Shown here in pieces: positions 1 to 11,778 of a DNA stretch of 64,000 bases (positions within the stretch are counted from its first letter, which is position 1; the number at the start of each line of letters is the position of its first letter). The translations under genes and the position numbers were made by a program. This DNA is from Bursaphelenchus xylophilus. Taxonomy: Eukaryota > Nematoda > Chromadorea > Rhabditida > Aphelenchoididae. The notes below the pieces were generated by a model. It saw only the letters and a list, made by a program, of their open reading frames with translations, did not search any database and was not told where the DNA came from. The stretch is from contig CAJFCV020000003.1 in NCBI GenBank assembly GCA_904066235.2, positions 5,146,001 to 5,210,000 of the forward strand, written 5' to 3'.

Positions 1-803
1 CCTGGTGCTTTTGTAGATACCGTTAATGGTAGTTCCAACAGCATAGATGGCACTATGTGAACGACGAGCAGCTTAGCACCACTACCGCCACAGGGCAGCC
101 CTTCGCGCACAAGAAACGAGCTTCAAAATAGAAGTGGAATTGTGTCACTCCAGTAAAGTTCAAATTCGCCTAAAGTTTAATGTAAATGTTACTACTTCCA
201 ATGGCGCAAAATTGCAAACTTCCTAAGAACAGATAATAAAGTCGTATTATGGGGAATCGCTGATGGAAAAGGTGGAAAAAGCAGAGAACATACCACATGG
301 ATTGGCCTTCCAGGTCTACTTCCAGGAGATAATTGGTCGAAACTCCCAAAAAACGGATGAAAATGTTTTTTTTTACAATATTGCGTAAAGTAGTACTTGA
401 TTTTACATTTTTTACTACCGCGTTGCAGACAAAGAGTTTGCTTTTCCGTAGAGTCCAGCTTTTTGAGTCTTCAAAATGAAAGGTGACATCTGATTACAAT
501 GTAAGTTTTAACAGTCAGTTGAAACGAATAGTGTAAGTTGAAAATAGTAGGGTTGTTAAGTCGTCCACTTGGCGCGCCAATCACGTTGTCAAATTGCCGT
601 CGTTTTCGTCATGTCAAATTGTTCTCTCGTTTTGATTTTCAAATTGAACTTTTTTAGAAAATTTTTGTAGATTTTTGCCAAAAAATTATTCTTGTCAAAG
701 CAATCGTTGAAATAGGCAGTAAAACTAGTTACGACTAATATCAACGGTATTCATCACAGCCTGTGTTAAACTCGTGCAAGCTTCGTATATCAGCATTTTC
801 AAT
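1..803. other. Gene-free AT-rich stretch
   Basis: I see no supportable coding ex­on, RNA gene or clear repeat here. The sequence is AT-rich with short homopolymer runs. Confidence 0.4.
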
Positions 804-1255
804 TTACAAGGGAAGTACCCCAAGTGCGACGCTCAGATGTTCTTAAATTTTGCACACACTTTGGGCATAGACTAAATACCAATTCCTCAAAGTTGTAGCT
901 CGCGCTCTGAAGGCGAAGCCGAGATATTCAACGATCTTTGCGGCCGAGAAAGTACGCTTAACGCGGAGGGCGGTCAGAGAGAAAAGCACTTTTTGATCAT
1001 AACTTTGCTAGTTCGGCGGAAAAAATTTATTTTTTGTGGAAACATTACCCTCTATGGTATAAATAGGTATGAAACTTTTCGTGACAAAATTCGGCAAAAA
1101 GTGTCAAATTTTCGTCCACTTTCGATCTAAAAATCTCGGTTGTTTCTGCAAAGCGCGAGCTAGGATTCTCGCATATATTTTAGAAAAAATTATTCTAAAT
1201 TTGTGCCAAGGTTCATCAAAATCTGAGCGTCGCACTTGGGGTACTTCCTCTGTTA
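804..1255. mobile_element. MITE-like element, family A, copy 1
   Basis: The ends are inverted copies of each other over about 35 bp (804-838 and 1221-1255), with three mismatches near the tips; the core reads AAGTACCCCAAGTGCGACG. No transposase is present, so it is a non-autonomous element. Two further copies lie at 31866-32436 and 48025-48418 (the latter inverted). The interior is shared with those copies, including the stretch around the GCGCGAGCT and CTTTGCGG motifs. Superfamily not assigned. Confidence 0.75.
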
Positions 1256-1328
1256 GCCTAAAATGACGGCAATTTAACTCAACTCGACGTCATTTTGAAC
1301 GATTTTAATCAGTAGACAATTTTCATTA

Positions 1329-1946
1329 TGCAGGGTGTCCCGAGAAATGTGCCGGAAATTTTTTTTTCATTTCTTGGCACTCAGTCAAGATATCCAAAAA
1401 CCTCTTTTTTACAAGATAAAGAAGAGGATGGGCAGTTTTTGGATCGAGATAATTATTTTCTCCGCCAGCGCGGAAAGTAATGCTTCGGCGGACACTTTGG
1501 GCACTTTTTGACCATCACACCAATTTTTAACGCTTTATTATGACGCTGAAAATTCCTGAAACTCCGGTCGCACCATGCGGTAGTTCGAAGCAGCAGGGCA
1601 AAGAGAAATTTGAAGTTTGTTGTTTTCTGGTGCACCAAGTGATTCGCCGAGATCTGAACTTCTGCCAAAATTCGCCAAATGTTTGATAAGTATAAAAATA
1701 AACAAATATCCTCCCGAGGCCTCGTTTCAACCAAAAATTCATAATAAAGCGTGGGTGTGCTGACAGAAAAGTGCCCAAACGTCTCCGCCGAATAAACTGC
1801 TCTCCGTGTTGGCGTAGAAAATAACTTTCTCCAGCAAAAAATCGTCCATCTTCTTTATTATACAAAAAGATTTTTTTGGATACTTTGACTGAGAACGAAG
1901 AAATCGACAAAAACTTTCCGGCACATTTCTCGGAATACCGTGTATA
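1329..1946. mobile_element. Fold-back (long inverted repeat) element
   Basis: The ends begin CAGGGTGTCCCGAGAAATG (from about 1331) and return as its complement ending near 1943. The complementarity runs on imperfectly into both arms: the stretch after 1375 with GTCAAGATATCC pairs with GGATACTTTGACTGAG near 1880. It carries CGGCGGA/TCCGCCG motifs at 1484 and 1788. The open frames inside follow the inverted structure and resemble no protein I know. Confidence 0.6.
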
Positions 1947-2078
1947 AAATGTCACCTCTCATTTTGAAAATTAAAAATTCATAAAGCGGGACTCTTCGAA
2001 AACCGGACTCTTTGGTCTTGTGTCAGATTTTTCACCCTATAAAAAATGTGAAAATCGTTAAAAATGAATATAATTTTT

Positions 2079-2132
2079 AAAATCAGCACCATCGATTACC
2101 TATACATGCAGGTAGTCGATGGTGCTGATTTT
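2079..2132. repeat. Near-perfect short hairpin
   Basis: A 23-bp arm (2079-2101) is followed by an 8-nt loop and its complement (2110-2132), with a single mismatch. The arms contain CAGCACCATCGA and TCGATGGTGCTG. It could fold in RNA from either strand. I have no evidence that it is transcribed. Confidence 0.7.
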
Positions 2133-3015
2133 TTTGATGTGTACATGTATCGTTGATCCAAGCTGTCGCAACCAGAAAAGTCGGGACGTGTTAAGTTCGG
2201 GCATCACCATTTTTGTAAACAACTTGTACATGTCGCAGAAGATTAAAATTTCCAAATATCACCAAGGGTTCGTCAAGAAATAGGGTCGTTAACTTGACAT
2301 AATTTTTGGAATGATGTCAAATCGTTGTTATTTTTTCCATAGCATAGCTCGCTAGCCGCAAAGGTTTGATAAAAAGAAAAACAGTCAACCAATTAATCCA
2401 AACTTTTTGTGTTATTTGGACAAACATCATAAAAAGTTTACAAGCATGCAGTTTCTCTGCATCAGCGTTAGGTACAGGAGGGAGTTAAGGAGCATCTTTT
2501 TGCCTCAGGACTAATGAATGGAGGCTTGACTTTAAATTGTCAGGTATACCGTGAGCAGCTTGGGCCCGTACATTTTTTTGGTTGACGGTAGCACTAGCCC
2601 GTCCAGACAGTCGCCGGGCTTATTTTTGTCGTTTGCACAGTGCGAAAAAAGTCAGGATGCGAGCGAAGCCCAAAAAAGCCTACTGCACAGTGCAAAATGA
2701 ATTTTGGTCTTCTCACAGTGCATGTGTTGTAGTCCCCCTACTTCCCCCCGTTACTTTATTCCGGGGGGACGCTCCTTTTCTAGGAACCTCACAAAAGTAT
2801 GGGTTGTACGGTAAGTTCGTGCAATTATTTTATTGCTTTGTTTCACAAGGATTGTTTGTTGTTTGGCAAAGAGTAACATATTGCTCCTTGTTAACCGTGG
2901 AGTTATTTTCAAGCATTTCCCGATGCACCATGCCTTCTCAATTCCACCAAACGCAGATCATGGCCGTTTTTTGGGTGGAGATCTTGCGTAACTGTTGGCT
3001 TCGGCGTGTCTCCTG
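2133..3015. other. Gene-free stretch with repeated CACAGTGC
   Basis: No gene is recognisable. The octamer CACAGTGC occurs three times within about 90 bp (near 2636, 2686 and 2715). Confidence 0.35.
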
Positions 3016-3913
3016 ACAAGGGCTCGGCAAAACCTCGTCCCCTGGTTTCTTCTTGAAACATATACCATTTGAAAGAGCGTAAAAAACTGGTCTAGGATCA
3101 CCTCGAATTAGCTGCTATTATTCACTTACACGCTGGCTAGCGAGCATTTTTTAGTTCTAGGCTTGTCTCACCCTTCTTTTGAGAAAAGAAACGCAATCGA
3201 TTTCAAAAGCACAGCGGAGCAGTGCTTCGGTGGCCTAGTGGGGTAAGGCGCTTCACAAGGAGGACCTGCAGATCAGGTTCGAATCCCCTTTTGATTTTTT
3301 AAACTTTTTTAACTATTATGGAACGATAAGGCCAGAAAGTTGTCTTTAATTTTTAAATAGACTTTTGTGTATACTCGCCTCCGTTTTAAAAGCAAAAACG
3401 GCAACTTTTTTTGATCTTTTTGATTTTGGCGTTTTTGACCTTGCAATGGGACATCCTGGATGGTTGAAACTTTCAAAGGCTTTCATCTTTTTACGAGAAA
3501 TTCCCGCAAATAAAAAGTACATAAAAATTGAGTGTGAAAACGTCTTACATGTTTGAAACCTCCTAGTTTCTCTTGGGTTACAGGACCTACAACATCGCGC
3601 AATCGCTCATTGAGTACATCGACCTGAATGTCTCCAACGCAAAAAAATGTTTATATTTTTTGACGTACGTTGAAGCGTTCAATCCCATAGGTAACTAATA
3701 TTTATATGAAAAGTGTTTATTCGGTCCCGTTCGACCCTCAGAAGCAAAGAATTACAAAATCCAACTTGAAAATCTTAAAAAATGCTCGCTAGCCAACACG
3801 TAAATGGATAATAGCAGCTAATTCAAGGTGATCCTAGACCAGTTTTTTACGCTCTTTCAAATGGTATATGTTTCAAGATAAAACCAGGGGACAAGGTTTT
3901 GCCGAGCCCTTGT
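3016..3913. mobile_element. Fold-back element with ~137-bp arms
   Basis: The left arm (3016-3152) reappears as its reverse complement at 3777-3913; for example CATTTGAAAGAGCGTAAAAA at about 3067 pairs with TTTTTACGCTCTTTCAAATG near 3844. The roughly 620-bp centre includes a tRNA-like sequence at 3224-3295. A diverged fragment of the same arm (GAAACCTGTATCATTTG and following) occurs at about 48680. No transposase is visible. Confidence 0.7.
3224..3295 (+). repeat. tRNA-like sequence (probable SINE or tRNA pseudogene)
   Basis: It contains a Pol III A box (TGGCCTAGTGG, 3231-3241) and a perfect B box (GGTTCGAATCC, 3276-3286) at tRNA-like spacing, then a T-rich tail. The D stem pairs (GCCT/AGGC), but the anticodon, T and acceptor stems do not, so it is unlikely to be a working tRNA. 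It lies in the centre of the fold-back element. Confidence 0.5.
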
Positions 3914-6900
3914 GAGGCCATCTACTCCTATACTTATATACCTTCTCCATACACGCTGCAAGTGTCTCGAACAGCTTCGGCTGCTCTTTGTCCTCGATGA
4001 AAAGCGAAAAAGGCATGTGTCGAAAACGCAAATTTTCCATCCTGGATGGTTTATTTGTAAGCCCAAAAAATAATAAAAAATTTAATTTTCATAAAAAATT
4101 AAAAGCACAGTTTTGTAGAGGGGAAAAAACTGTATCAAATAAATATATACCCTTTGCCAAGCAACAAACAATACTATAATAGTAAAACAAGGCAATAAAA
4201 GTTGCACAAACTTACCGTACAACCCAATACATACAATAACGAATTTGCATGAAGAGAAATGGGATGTCGGGATCTGAGATCGGGGTTTCTTCTATATACC
4301 TCATCAGCATGTCGCCGATTTCAGTCTGGCTAGACTAGTATCGGTGCAATTGCGGCATCTTTGAAAGCTTAAAATTTTAGTCTGACGGCATAATGCTTCT
4401 GTGTATTTCGAGTCTATTTATTAATCATGATTCTCGAGTTTTGATTGAAGCGCATCTCCTCTACTCCATATGCACACATATATCAAGGCTTTTCCTGGTC
4501 CTGAAGTTCACCCTGACTTCAATACGTTTACAACATTATAGTTGATGTTTCCATAAAATTATTGTTTTATTGGGCTGCAGTTTTAAATTAAAGTCAAAAA
4601 GTGTATGCTTGAGAAATGGAAATGGTAATTGTTGTATATACAAAAGCCTCAAAAGCGTTTTATTTCGATCGAGACCATAAAAACAATCGGAGGGCCTGAT
4701 TTGAGATGCAAATGAAGCAGAATGAGAAAGAGACTGGACTGGATGCCAAACAGGTTGAAGAAACTGTTGAGAAAGGGGGAAAGGGGAGAAGGAACGTCGG
4801 GGAATCTGAAGAAGAAGGACGCTGAAATCACAACAAAAACTGCGCACGTTTCATTTGGCTGCAGGAAAAGTTCCTTTGATGTTGCCGCCATCTTTCTTTT
4901 ACCCAGCGGCGTTTTCTCTAGGAATTTCTGTGCCCCCTGGGCGTGTTACGACCACCCAGAAGGGCCGAACAAGAAGCGGATGCCTTTAATAGACGACGAT
5001 GACCATCTTATTTCCGATCAGGAACGGTAGTTGTTCCTCCTTTATCTCCGTCTGCCACAAAACACTAATCATGATGCGTCAATTTGTAATGGCCGCTGAT
5101 CAAAGCCAATCCCCCACGCCCCCCCCCCTTGCCCCGAAGCCGAATCTCTTAATCAGCTCGGGTTTCGAATCAGTTTTGTGTCTCAGAGCCCCCCCCCCTC
5201 CCTAATTTACGACTTTTTCACGAGCTCTCGCTTGAATTATGACTGAGCGGCGGCATCCTTTTGTCCGTCCGTGTTATGTTGACCAGGGCAGAATTCCCCG
5301 CTTTGGAGTCGTTTTTTGTGGCAATTGTTCTGACATTAAGTCTTGGGGATCCTATTTTTCGAAAATCCGAGATAAGATGCGCAGCCCCGAATGGGGATTC
5401 CAAGTTCGAGCAGTACTCGCACCCAGCGTAATTGATTTATGGACTAGCGAACGGTGCCTCCGCTTTGATCTCGCCGCCCCACTGATAACTGATCGGAACG
5501 GCCCACCCAGTCTCAGCCGGCTTTCCGTCCCAGCGCGTCCGGATCAGGCCAAAAAAACGAGGCCACCCCGATCGCCGCATCCAGAAGCCTCGAATGGATC
5601 TTCTTTTTTGCATATTCGAGGAAGATAAGGCGTCGGCACCACACTTTTTTGCATATATAACAGCTGTGCCGTTCCCCCTCGAGTTTTATGGATTCAGAAG
5701 GGAGGGTTGGGGGAAGAGGTACGGTCAGGTGTGCGCAGTTTTATTGGCTTTGAATGGGATTTTTATAGGCTCTGGAAATGGGCCCTTGCTCCGATCTTGC
5801 AGTCGAATATGAATCCAATAAAAGTTGTCGTGGTTATCGGGCAAAGTGCTAATCTAATTGATACTTGTAACTGCTCTTGGCGATGATTGATTTAATTGGT
5901 GTGTTGTCTAAATGTTTCTTTTTTATTGTATTTTTTGAATGCCGCATTCAGATTTAACAGTACATTTTAAGCCCTTTTCAAGAGTTGTTTTATCCATTTC
6001 CTTAACCTTTCCATTTAAGGAGAATTCAAGATTTATCCGGATTCTTTTCAAATTAAACGCAGATCCGTCCTCTTTTTGAGTTTTATGGCCCTTTCTTGAC
6101 CGCAAAACTTGTCGCTTTCAGACCCCGCAGCGGAAGTCTAACTCGCAGTGAGACGTCTTTCTCCCCAACGAAGGACATATGCAAATTTCGCGTATTTATT
6201 TTACGAGCCAATCAGCGGATTTCCGAGATTTTCTTGTTTTGTACGCTTCGAATTGGGCGCTCCCCGGCTTACGGTCGCAATAAAAGGGCTCTTGGCAACA
6301 ATCAACCAGTCGTTTTATGTCCCAATAATTGAGTCGTAAAGGCCCCTTGTCTTTAATTACTTTTCCTGAACACAAATTCGAAGAAAGTCCGAATGCGCGA
6401 TCGTAAATTTTAGGGGGCCGAGAGTGAACGGGAAAAGTGTGAAACTATTGCTGTACTTTTGTTCCATAACTTTGTTTCTCTTCTTTTATCATCATAATGG
6501 GCGAATCATTATAACTACGGCATCATATTGATGTCCATTCCATTGTCACTTACAGTTAATCGATTGCATGAACTTTTCATTTATTTTTTAATGTCAATTT
6601 CATTTCAAATCTATTTTGCTATGACTTTTAAACGTTTTTTGACGCTTGTAATTTTTAATGTGTGATTTGTTGACTTTTTATTACCAAAACTAATCTCGAT
6701 GTATTCCAGAAAGCTCCTGATCTCACCGTTCCTTCCGTAAGTTTAAGAAATTGTTACTGTGAAACTTGTTAGTTTAGATTTAAATCGTCGGATAGTAAGC
6801 TTGTTTTGAAGCTAATGCTTGATGTAAGAACAAAAATTGCTAAATTGCCTTGTGTGATAGTTTAAAGTCCTTGCTCAAACTCACCAACTTCTCATCCAGT

Positions 6901-9891
6901 ACTGTACATCTTGAAGTCTCTAAACTTCTACAGCTTTTTTATTCCTTCTTTAGTCCACCTTTTCTGAACAAATCTCACATCCAAAATCTTGGCCAGCCCT
7001 CTATGAAAAGCCTACTGTATCTTTATGCAATAAAAATATTTCGGGCCGGAAGTTTCTTTTATCCCGGTCAGGTGTAGCGGACTTGTTTTATGTACCCGGC
7101 GGCAGGTCAAAGACCCGATAAAAGTGTCGCGCTCGATGCCGATTTGATTGCGGACAGGTGAGAACCCGATTTATGAGGATAATATAACTTTACGCCAACT
7201 TCTGGAAAATCTCGTCACAATTATATTTATTATACCATAGTAATGTAAATTGAAACCAAAAAAATAAAAGTCTCGATCAAAAATAGATGAGTCATTAACT
7301 TTGGAATTAGGGAACGAAAAAAAAGTGGACGGTCGAAGTCAGAAATGCATGAGTGCACAAAAATTGAGAATCGGAGTAAAAACAAGCCGAGCCGGGGATA
7401 CTGTAGCCAAAAGTGCGCTGGTTTCCGGAAAAAGGGAGAAGGTAACCACAGCCAAACACAAGGCCCAGTCTCTCGCCGTCTTCCATGAATTCCATTCTTT
7501 TTCATCATGCACGCAACCCCCAGCCTCTCTCTGCTGGCCCTCCGGGCTCTTCGATTTTTGGGATTCCGCTGACGGAAGCAATCGAAACTCAGCCTAATGT
7601 GCTTTTTGTCTCCTACTATTACATTTGGAAACCATCGGATTTGGTTTGTATAGCTCGGGGCATTGTAAACCCATTGTTGTTAATGAAAAACAGTATTCTT
7701 ATTTAGGATTTTTAGATGTAAAAAGTCAAAGAATTTTTTTGTGTAAACGAATTCTAATATGCGCGATCTTGAATGCCTTGTCTTCATAAATAGATTCATC
7801 TAAAATCAAAGTTAAAAAGTAATTGATCGTCGTAAAAGGGTACCGTTTTGAAATCCTTTTTCTTTACCTGTACCAACTGTAAAGTCTGATTGGCACTCCC
7901 ATAATCAGTTCCCTGAACGCCCGACCCCACTTATCTGCCAATTGCAGCCACATGTGGAGCTGAAGCTGATCAGATCCAGATGTGGGCCAAGACGGGACCT
8001 CCTCGTCTGGGCCGTCCTTCTCCAGGTGGGCTCTGCAAACGGGGATATAAGAGACACGGGTTCTGTTTATCGCTCCCTCCCCTACCGTAACCCTTCTTGG
8101 TCTATGAATAACCGATAAAATTGCCGGAGGGGTGGTGCCACGGAAACGCGGAGCCGTGGGCCAGGGCCGGCGCTCCACACTTGGGAACGGGACTCGACTG
8201 AGCCGTCTGCTTTTCCGTTTTCAGTTTTGGGCGAATTATCCAATAACAATTCCGAAGTAGTAGTATTCAAATGGAATTGCCTTTCGGGTTGTCGTCGGTC
8301 GCGTCTTTCCTCCCTCCGCCTTCAGATCTTTTCTCTTCCCAGCTGTCTAGTTGTCATGAAGCCGCAATCCCTCCACTACCTTGGAAAAGCATCATTAATA
8401 GCATAATTAAATTTTATGGTATTGCAGCGCGAAATTAGCATAGGGGGGAAGGGATGATTCGACCTTCCACTCCCACCCCCCCTTCTTGAGCTCCAGAAAA
8501 GCGAAAGCGAAGACAAACAACGCGTTACGGTGTCTGAACACAAAAAGATTTCACCTGGAGGTCATGCCCGAATTGATTTGCATAGATCCTCGGTCCTTTG
8601 TCTCTCCCTTTCATCTTTGAAGCCAAGACTTCTGAAGAGAGCTGCGAGCAGGAAACTAGCGTGATTGCTCGAGAGTGCGGGTGGTCGTCTTATAAATTTA
8701 GAATCAGTTTAAATCGAGAACAATACAATTAACAGGGCCGAAAAGTAAAACAAACTTCTAATTGTAAAATAAATTGGAAAGGCGCGGCAAAGCGACTTCG
8801 TTTTACTTTCAGAAACTGAATATAAATTTATGGATCGTCACGAATTCCCCAGTCCCCAAATCTCCCTATTATATGAACCTTGCCGCAAACTTTCCTCGTC
8901 TTTTAAACCCAAATATCCAGTAAAAATTAATTTTATGCTAATGTCCATTGCGTTGATTTATAGCCTCTTAATAATAACGAGATTGTAAATTGTACTCGGA
9001 TGGGAGTAGCCTTGTTTTATCATGCTCTGATCACTGTTTCCCAGGTGATGAGAGGTCGCGCTCCCAGGACGGAAGGCATCTCCCAAATGTCGTAAAATCA
9101 AATTGTATTACTTTCTCATAGCGGGCCGCTCTCCGAACATCTGATCGCCACATTTTTTGACGGGCCCATTCAACTTAAAGAAAATATGCGCGTTTAATTG
9201 TTTTTGGAGTTCATAATTCAAAAAAATGAGTTTCACGAAATTTGGCGCGAGTTTTGATAAAGTAGTCGAAAAAGGGGTCAAACAGAAAGTTGTGATGAGA
9301 CGAATACGGTAGTCCCGACTGAAAACACAGTACATCCCTGTGTGCGGTAGCCACATCCGGCCCGTCTGTGGCGTAATGTCAGCACAATGTTGGAGCCAAT
9401 CACCGTCCCGCCGAGTCTTTTTTCGTTCAGGTTCTCCCCAAAAAAATTATCGTATCCCTTTTCCCGGCTGTTCCTCTCGAGCGGTCCGAAGTGTTTCGTC
9501 GGTCTCTGTATCTTTTCCATCCAGCTCCGACTTTTTTTCGTGTTTCTTCAGCCCCGGCCAGCCTTGAGGGAGCGTGTTTTAGAAGGGAGGGAGGCTGTCG
9601 GAAGGAGTTTTGCGGTCGGAAAAAATTGGGGAGGGAGAAGGAGAAAGACTTGGAGCCCCACAAAACTAATCGCTAACATGCAATTGTGGCGTGCTTTAAC
9701 GTGAAAGGCCCTTCTGTTGTCAAATTATAATTATCCCCGTCCTTTTCAGGTATTTCCGGCCGTCAAGGTTGATTCCTCCAGGTCTCGGCTTGTCATCGGA
9801 TTTGGGTCCACCCCTCCCATCTACCGTAACCATCAGATCAGACTATCAACGAGATCAGTGGCGACGTCTGATCGGAGCCCGAGTTGAGTGA
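3914..9891. other. Six-kb region upstream of the Hox gene, no supported gene
   Basis: Small open frames occur on both strands, but none combines coherent coding sequence with consistent splice signals or resembles a known family. Composition varies, with C-rich runs near 5120 and 5190 and GC-rich patches at 7950-8200 and 9400-9680. Position suggests 5' regulatory DNA and untranslated exons of the Hox gene; this is inference. Confidence 0.4.
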
Positions 9892-11778
9892 ATGAACCAC
9901 AACTCGGCTTCGACGACGCCTAGGAACGCGGGCGTTCCGTCCAACGAATCCTCGTCGACCAGCTCGCCCTATCCCGATTACATGAACGCGACATCGACGA
10001 GTCGACCACCCACCTCCTCCACCAATACCGCCTCTACCTCCACCACCGCCTTGAGGACAAGTTCCTCGGAATCGACGCCAAATCTCAGTCTCCTTGGAGT
10101 CGCTGATCCCAACGATCATCTCCAACAACTCAAGCAGATGACTCAAGGCGTGGGGCTGATGAAAGTGGATGCAGGCAAGTCGGGCTTGCATATTAATGGC
10201 AGGGATGCCTTTTGAACGTCTTCCGAAGCAGTTAAAGCGCCTTTTATGGACCCTAACTGTTCTCCTATGATTTATATATATGATCCCACTGTCACCGCCC
10301 ATTCTAACGCCATTATGCCGGTTTACTAGCTCATAACTCATTTAGACCATCAACTAACCTTTAGAGGCTTTAAATGACTCCGGAGGCGCATCTTCTTTTT
10401 CCCTTACCTTACCCGAATGAGGTTATGGATATGGCGATTCTGAAGGGAATTTAGCGTCGTTAGGGGCGGTTAATGGTATTTAGGGAATTTGTCAAACGTT
10501 TTAATTAGATTTTGATGATTTTATTTGATAATTTGAGGGTTATCAAAATTAATAGCCAAGATTTGAACGCAAATACAGAAGTGCCGAAAAGAATGAAATA
10601 GTTCAGAAGCCACCTGACAGCAGCAACTTCAGCCCCTGGTTAATGTTTTTGTGCTTTGAAATCTTGGGTTGATAAGAGCTGATTTATAGATAATGAGGCG
10701 GCGGCTTGTGTCTTTCATCTAGTCCCCTCCCAATTGATTCCTGTGTGGTTGCAGATGCCAATGTCTCATCCAGTAATCCGATGGTCGCCTCCAATTTTTC
10801 ACCTGAACTTTACACAACGTATGGGACCTGGCAGTACTACCAGCAGTTCGCACCCATGGGACAAGCCGGCTTCTCTGCCTGGCCTCCACACGCCTACACC
10901 GGAACCCCTTGGCAAAACTACGGTAAGTTGGGCGTCGAATGGCGGGGCCGGCTCTCCACTCTCCCATTCTCCTTCTTCGGACATTTATTCGAAGCCTCTT
11001 GACGAGTTCGGAATGGGCAAAACCTGCGGGATGTCTTCCAAAAAGGCTTCAAGGGCCTTCTGAAGCCGATTAGAAACGCCTTTTAGTTAGACATTGAGAA
11101 TCCTGTCTTTATGCAAACTAAGAGGGGTTCCAGATGCCTGAGATTACTGTCAATCCATCGAAAACAAATTCAGTTTCAGCACAGAGCAAGAAAGGACGAC
11201 AGACGTATCAAAGGTACCAGACGACGATACTAGAAGGAAAATTCCAACAGAATTCTTACGTCAGCAAGAAGCAGCGAGAGGAACTCCGGAATCAGACTGG
11301 ACTCTCGGATCGACAAATCAAGATCTGGTTCCAGAATCGGCGGATGAAAGCGAAGAAAGAGAAGCACCGCTGTGACGAGCAGACTGTCGACCATCAGAGC
11401 ATCGCCCTGCCTAGCAGCACTTCCAAACCGCTGAACTCGGCGCTACAACGGGTGGGCAACGGATTACACAATGGAATGGGAGGTAACCTCGGTTTAGCTG
11501 GACATCAGCTCGATCTCGGAATTATAGACCAGGATGACAAAAAGAGTCTCTCCAATTCGATGTCGCCTGTGGGAGCACCCATGTGGCCAATGTCGACGAT
11601 GGGAATGCATGCAGCCATGACGGGGATGCAGCCGTTGCACGGCGACAACATGGCCTGGACACAAAACAACCTGATGTTGCCTCAGGGTAACTTCATAGCC
11701 CCACATCAACCGGGCGGTCTCACTCCTATCAACACATACAACTGCCAAGGCTTTAACCCCTACTCCGAAACTACTTAA
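9892..11778 (+). CDS. php-3: Posterior (Abd-B class) Hox homeodomain protein, php-3/nob-1 type
   Basis: DNA-binding transcription factor expected to pattern the posterior body. Exons: 9892-10174, 10755-10922 and about 11123-11778, roughly 368 residues. The homeodomain lies near residues 173-233 and keeps the recognition helix RQIKIWFQNRRMKAK; the YQRYQT start and VSKKQREEL segment match what I recall of C. elegans PHP-3/NOB-1. The first exon is rich in Ser/Thr, the second in Tyr, Trp and Gln. Intron 1 appears to be GC-AG (AG/GCAAGT at 10175). Joining intron 2 in frame requires the acceptor at 11122 (AACTAAG) rather than the better-looking TTCCAG at 11133, which would give an early stop; an unseen microexon is an alternative. 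The family call is firm, the second junction is not. Confidence 0.88.

Noticed and set aside
1527..1955. 142-codon minus-strand frame
   Set aside because: It lies inside the fold-back element and its overlapping companions mirror the inverted structure; no transposase motif.
3224..3295. Functional tRNA gene
   Set aside because: A and B boxes are good, but the anticodon, T and acceptor stems do not pair.
3914..9891. Numerous 60-140-codon open frames on both strands upstream of the Hox gene
   Set aside because: They overlap one another on both strands, lack consistent splice signals and resemble no family; they look like chance frames.
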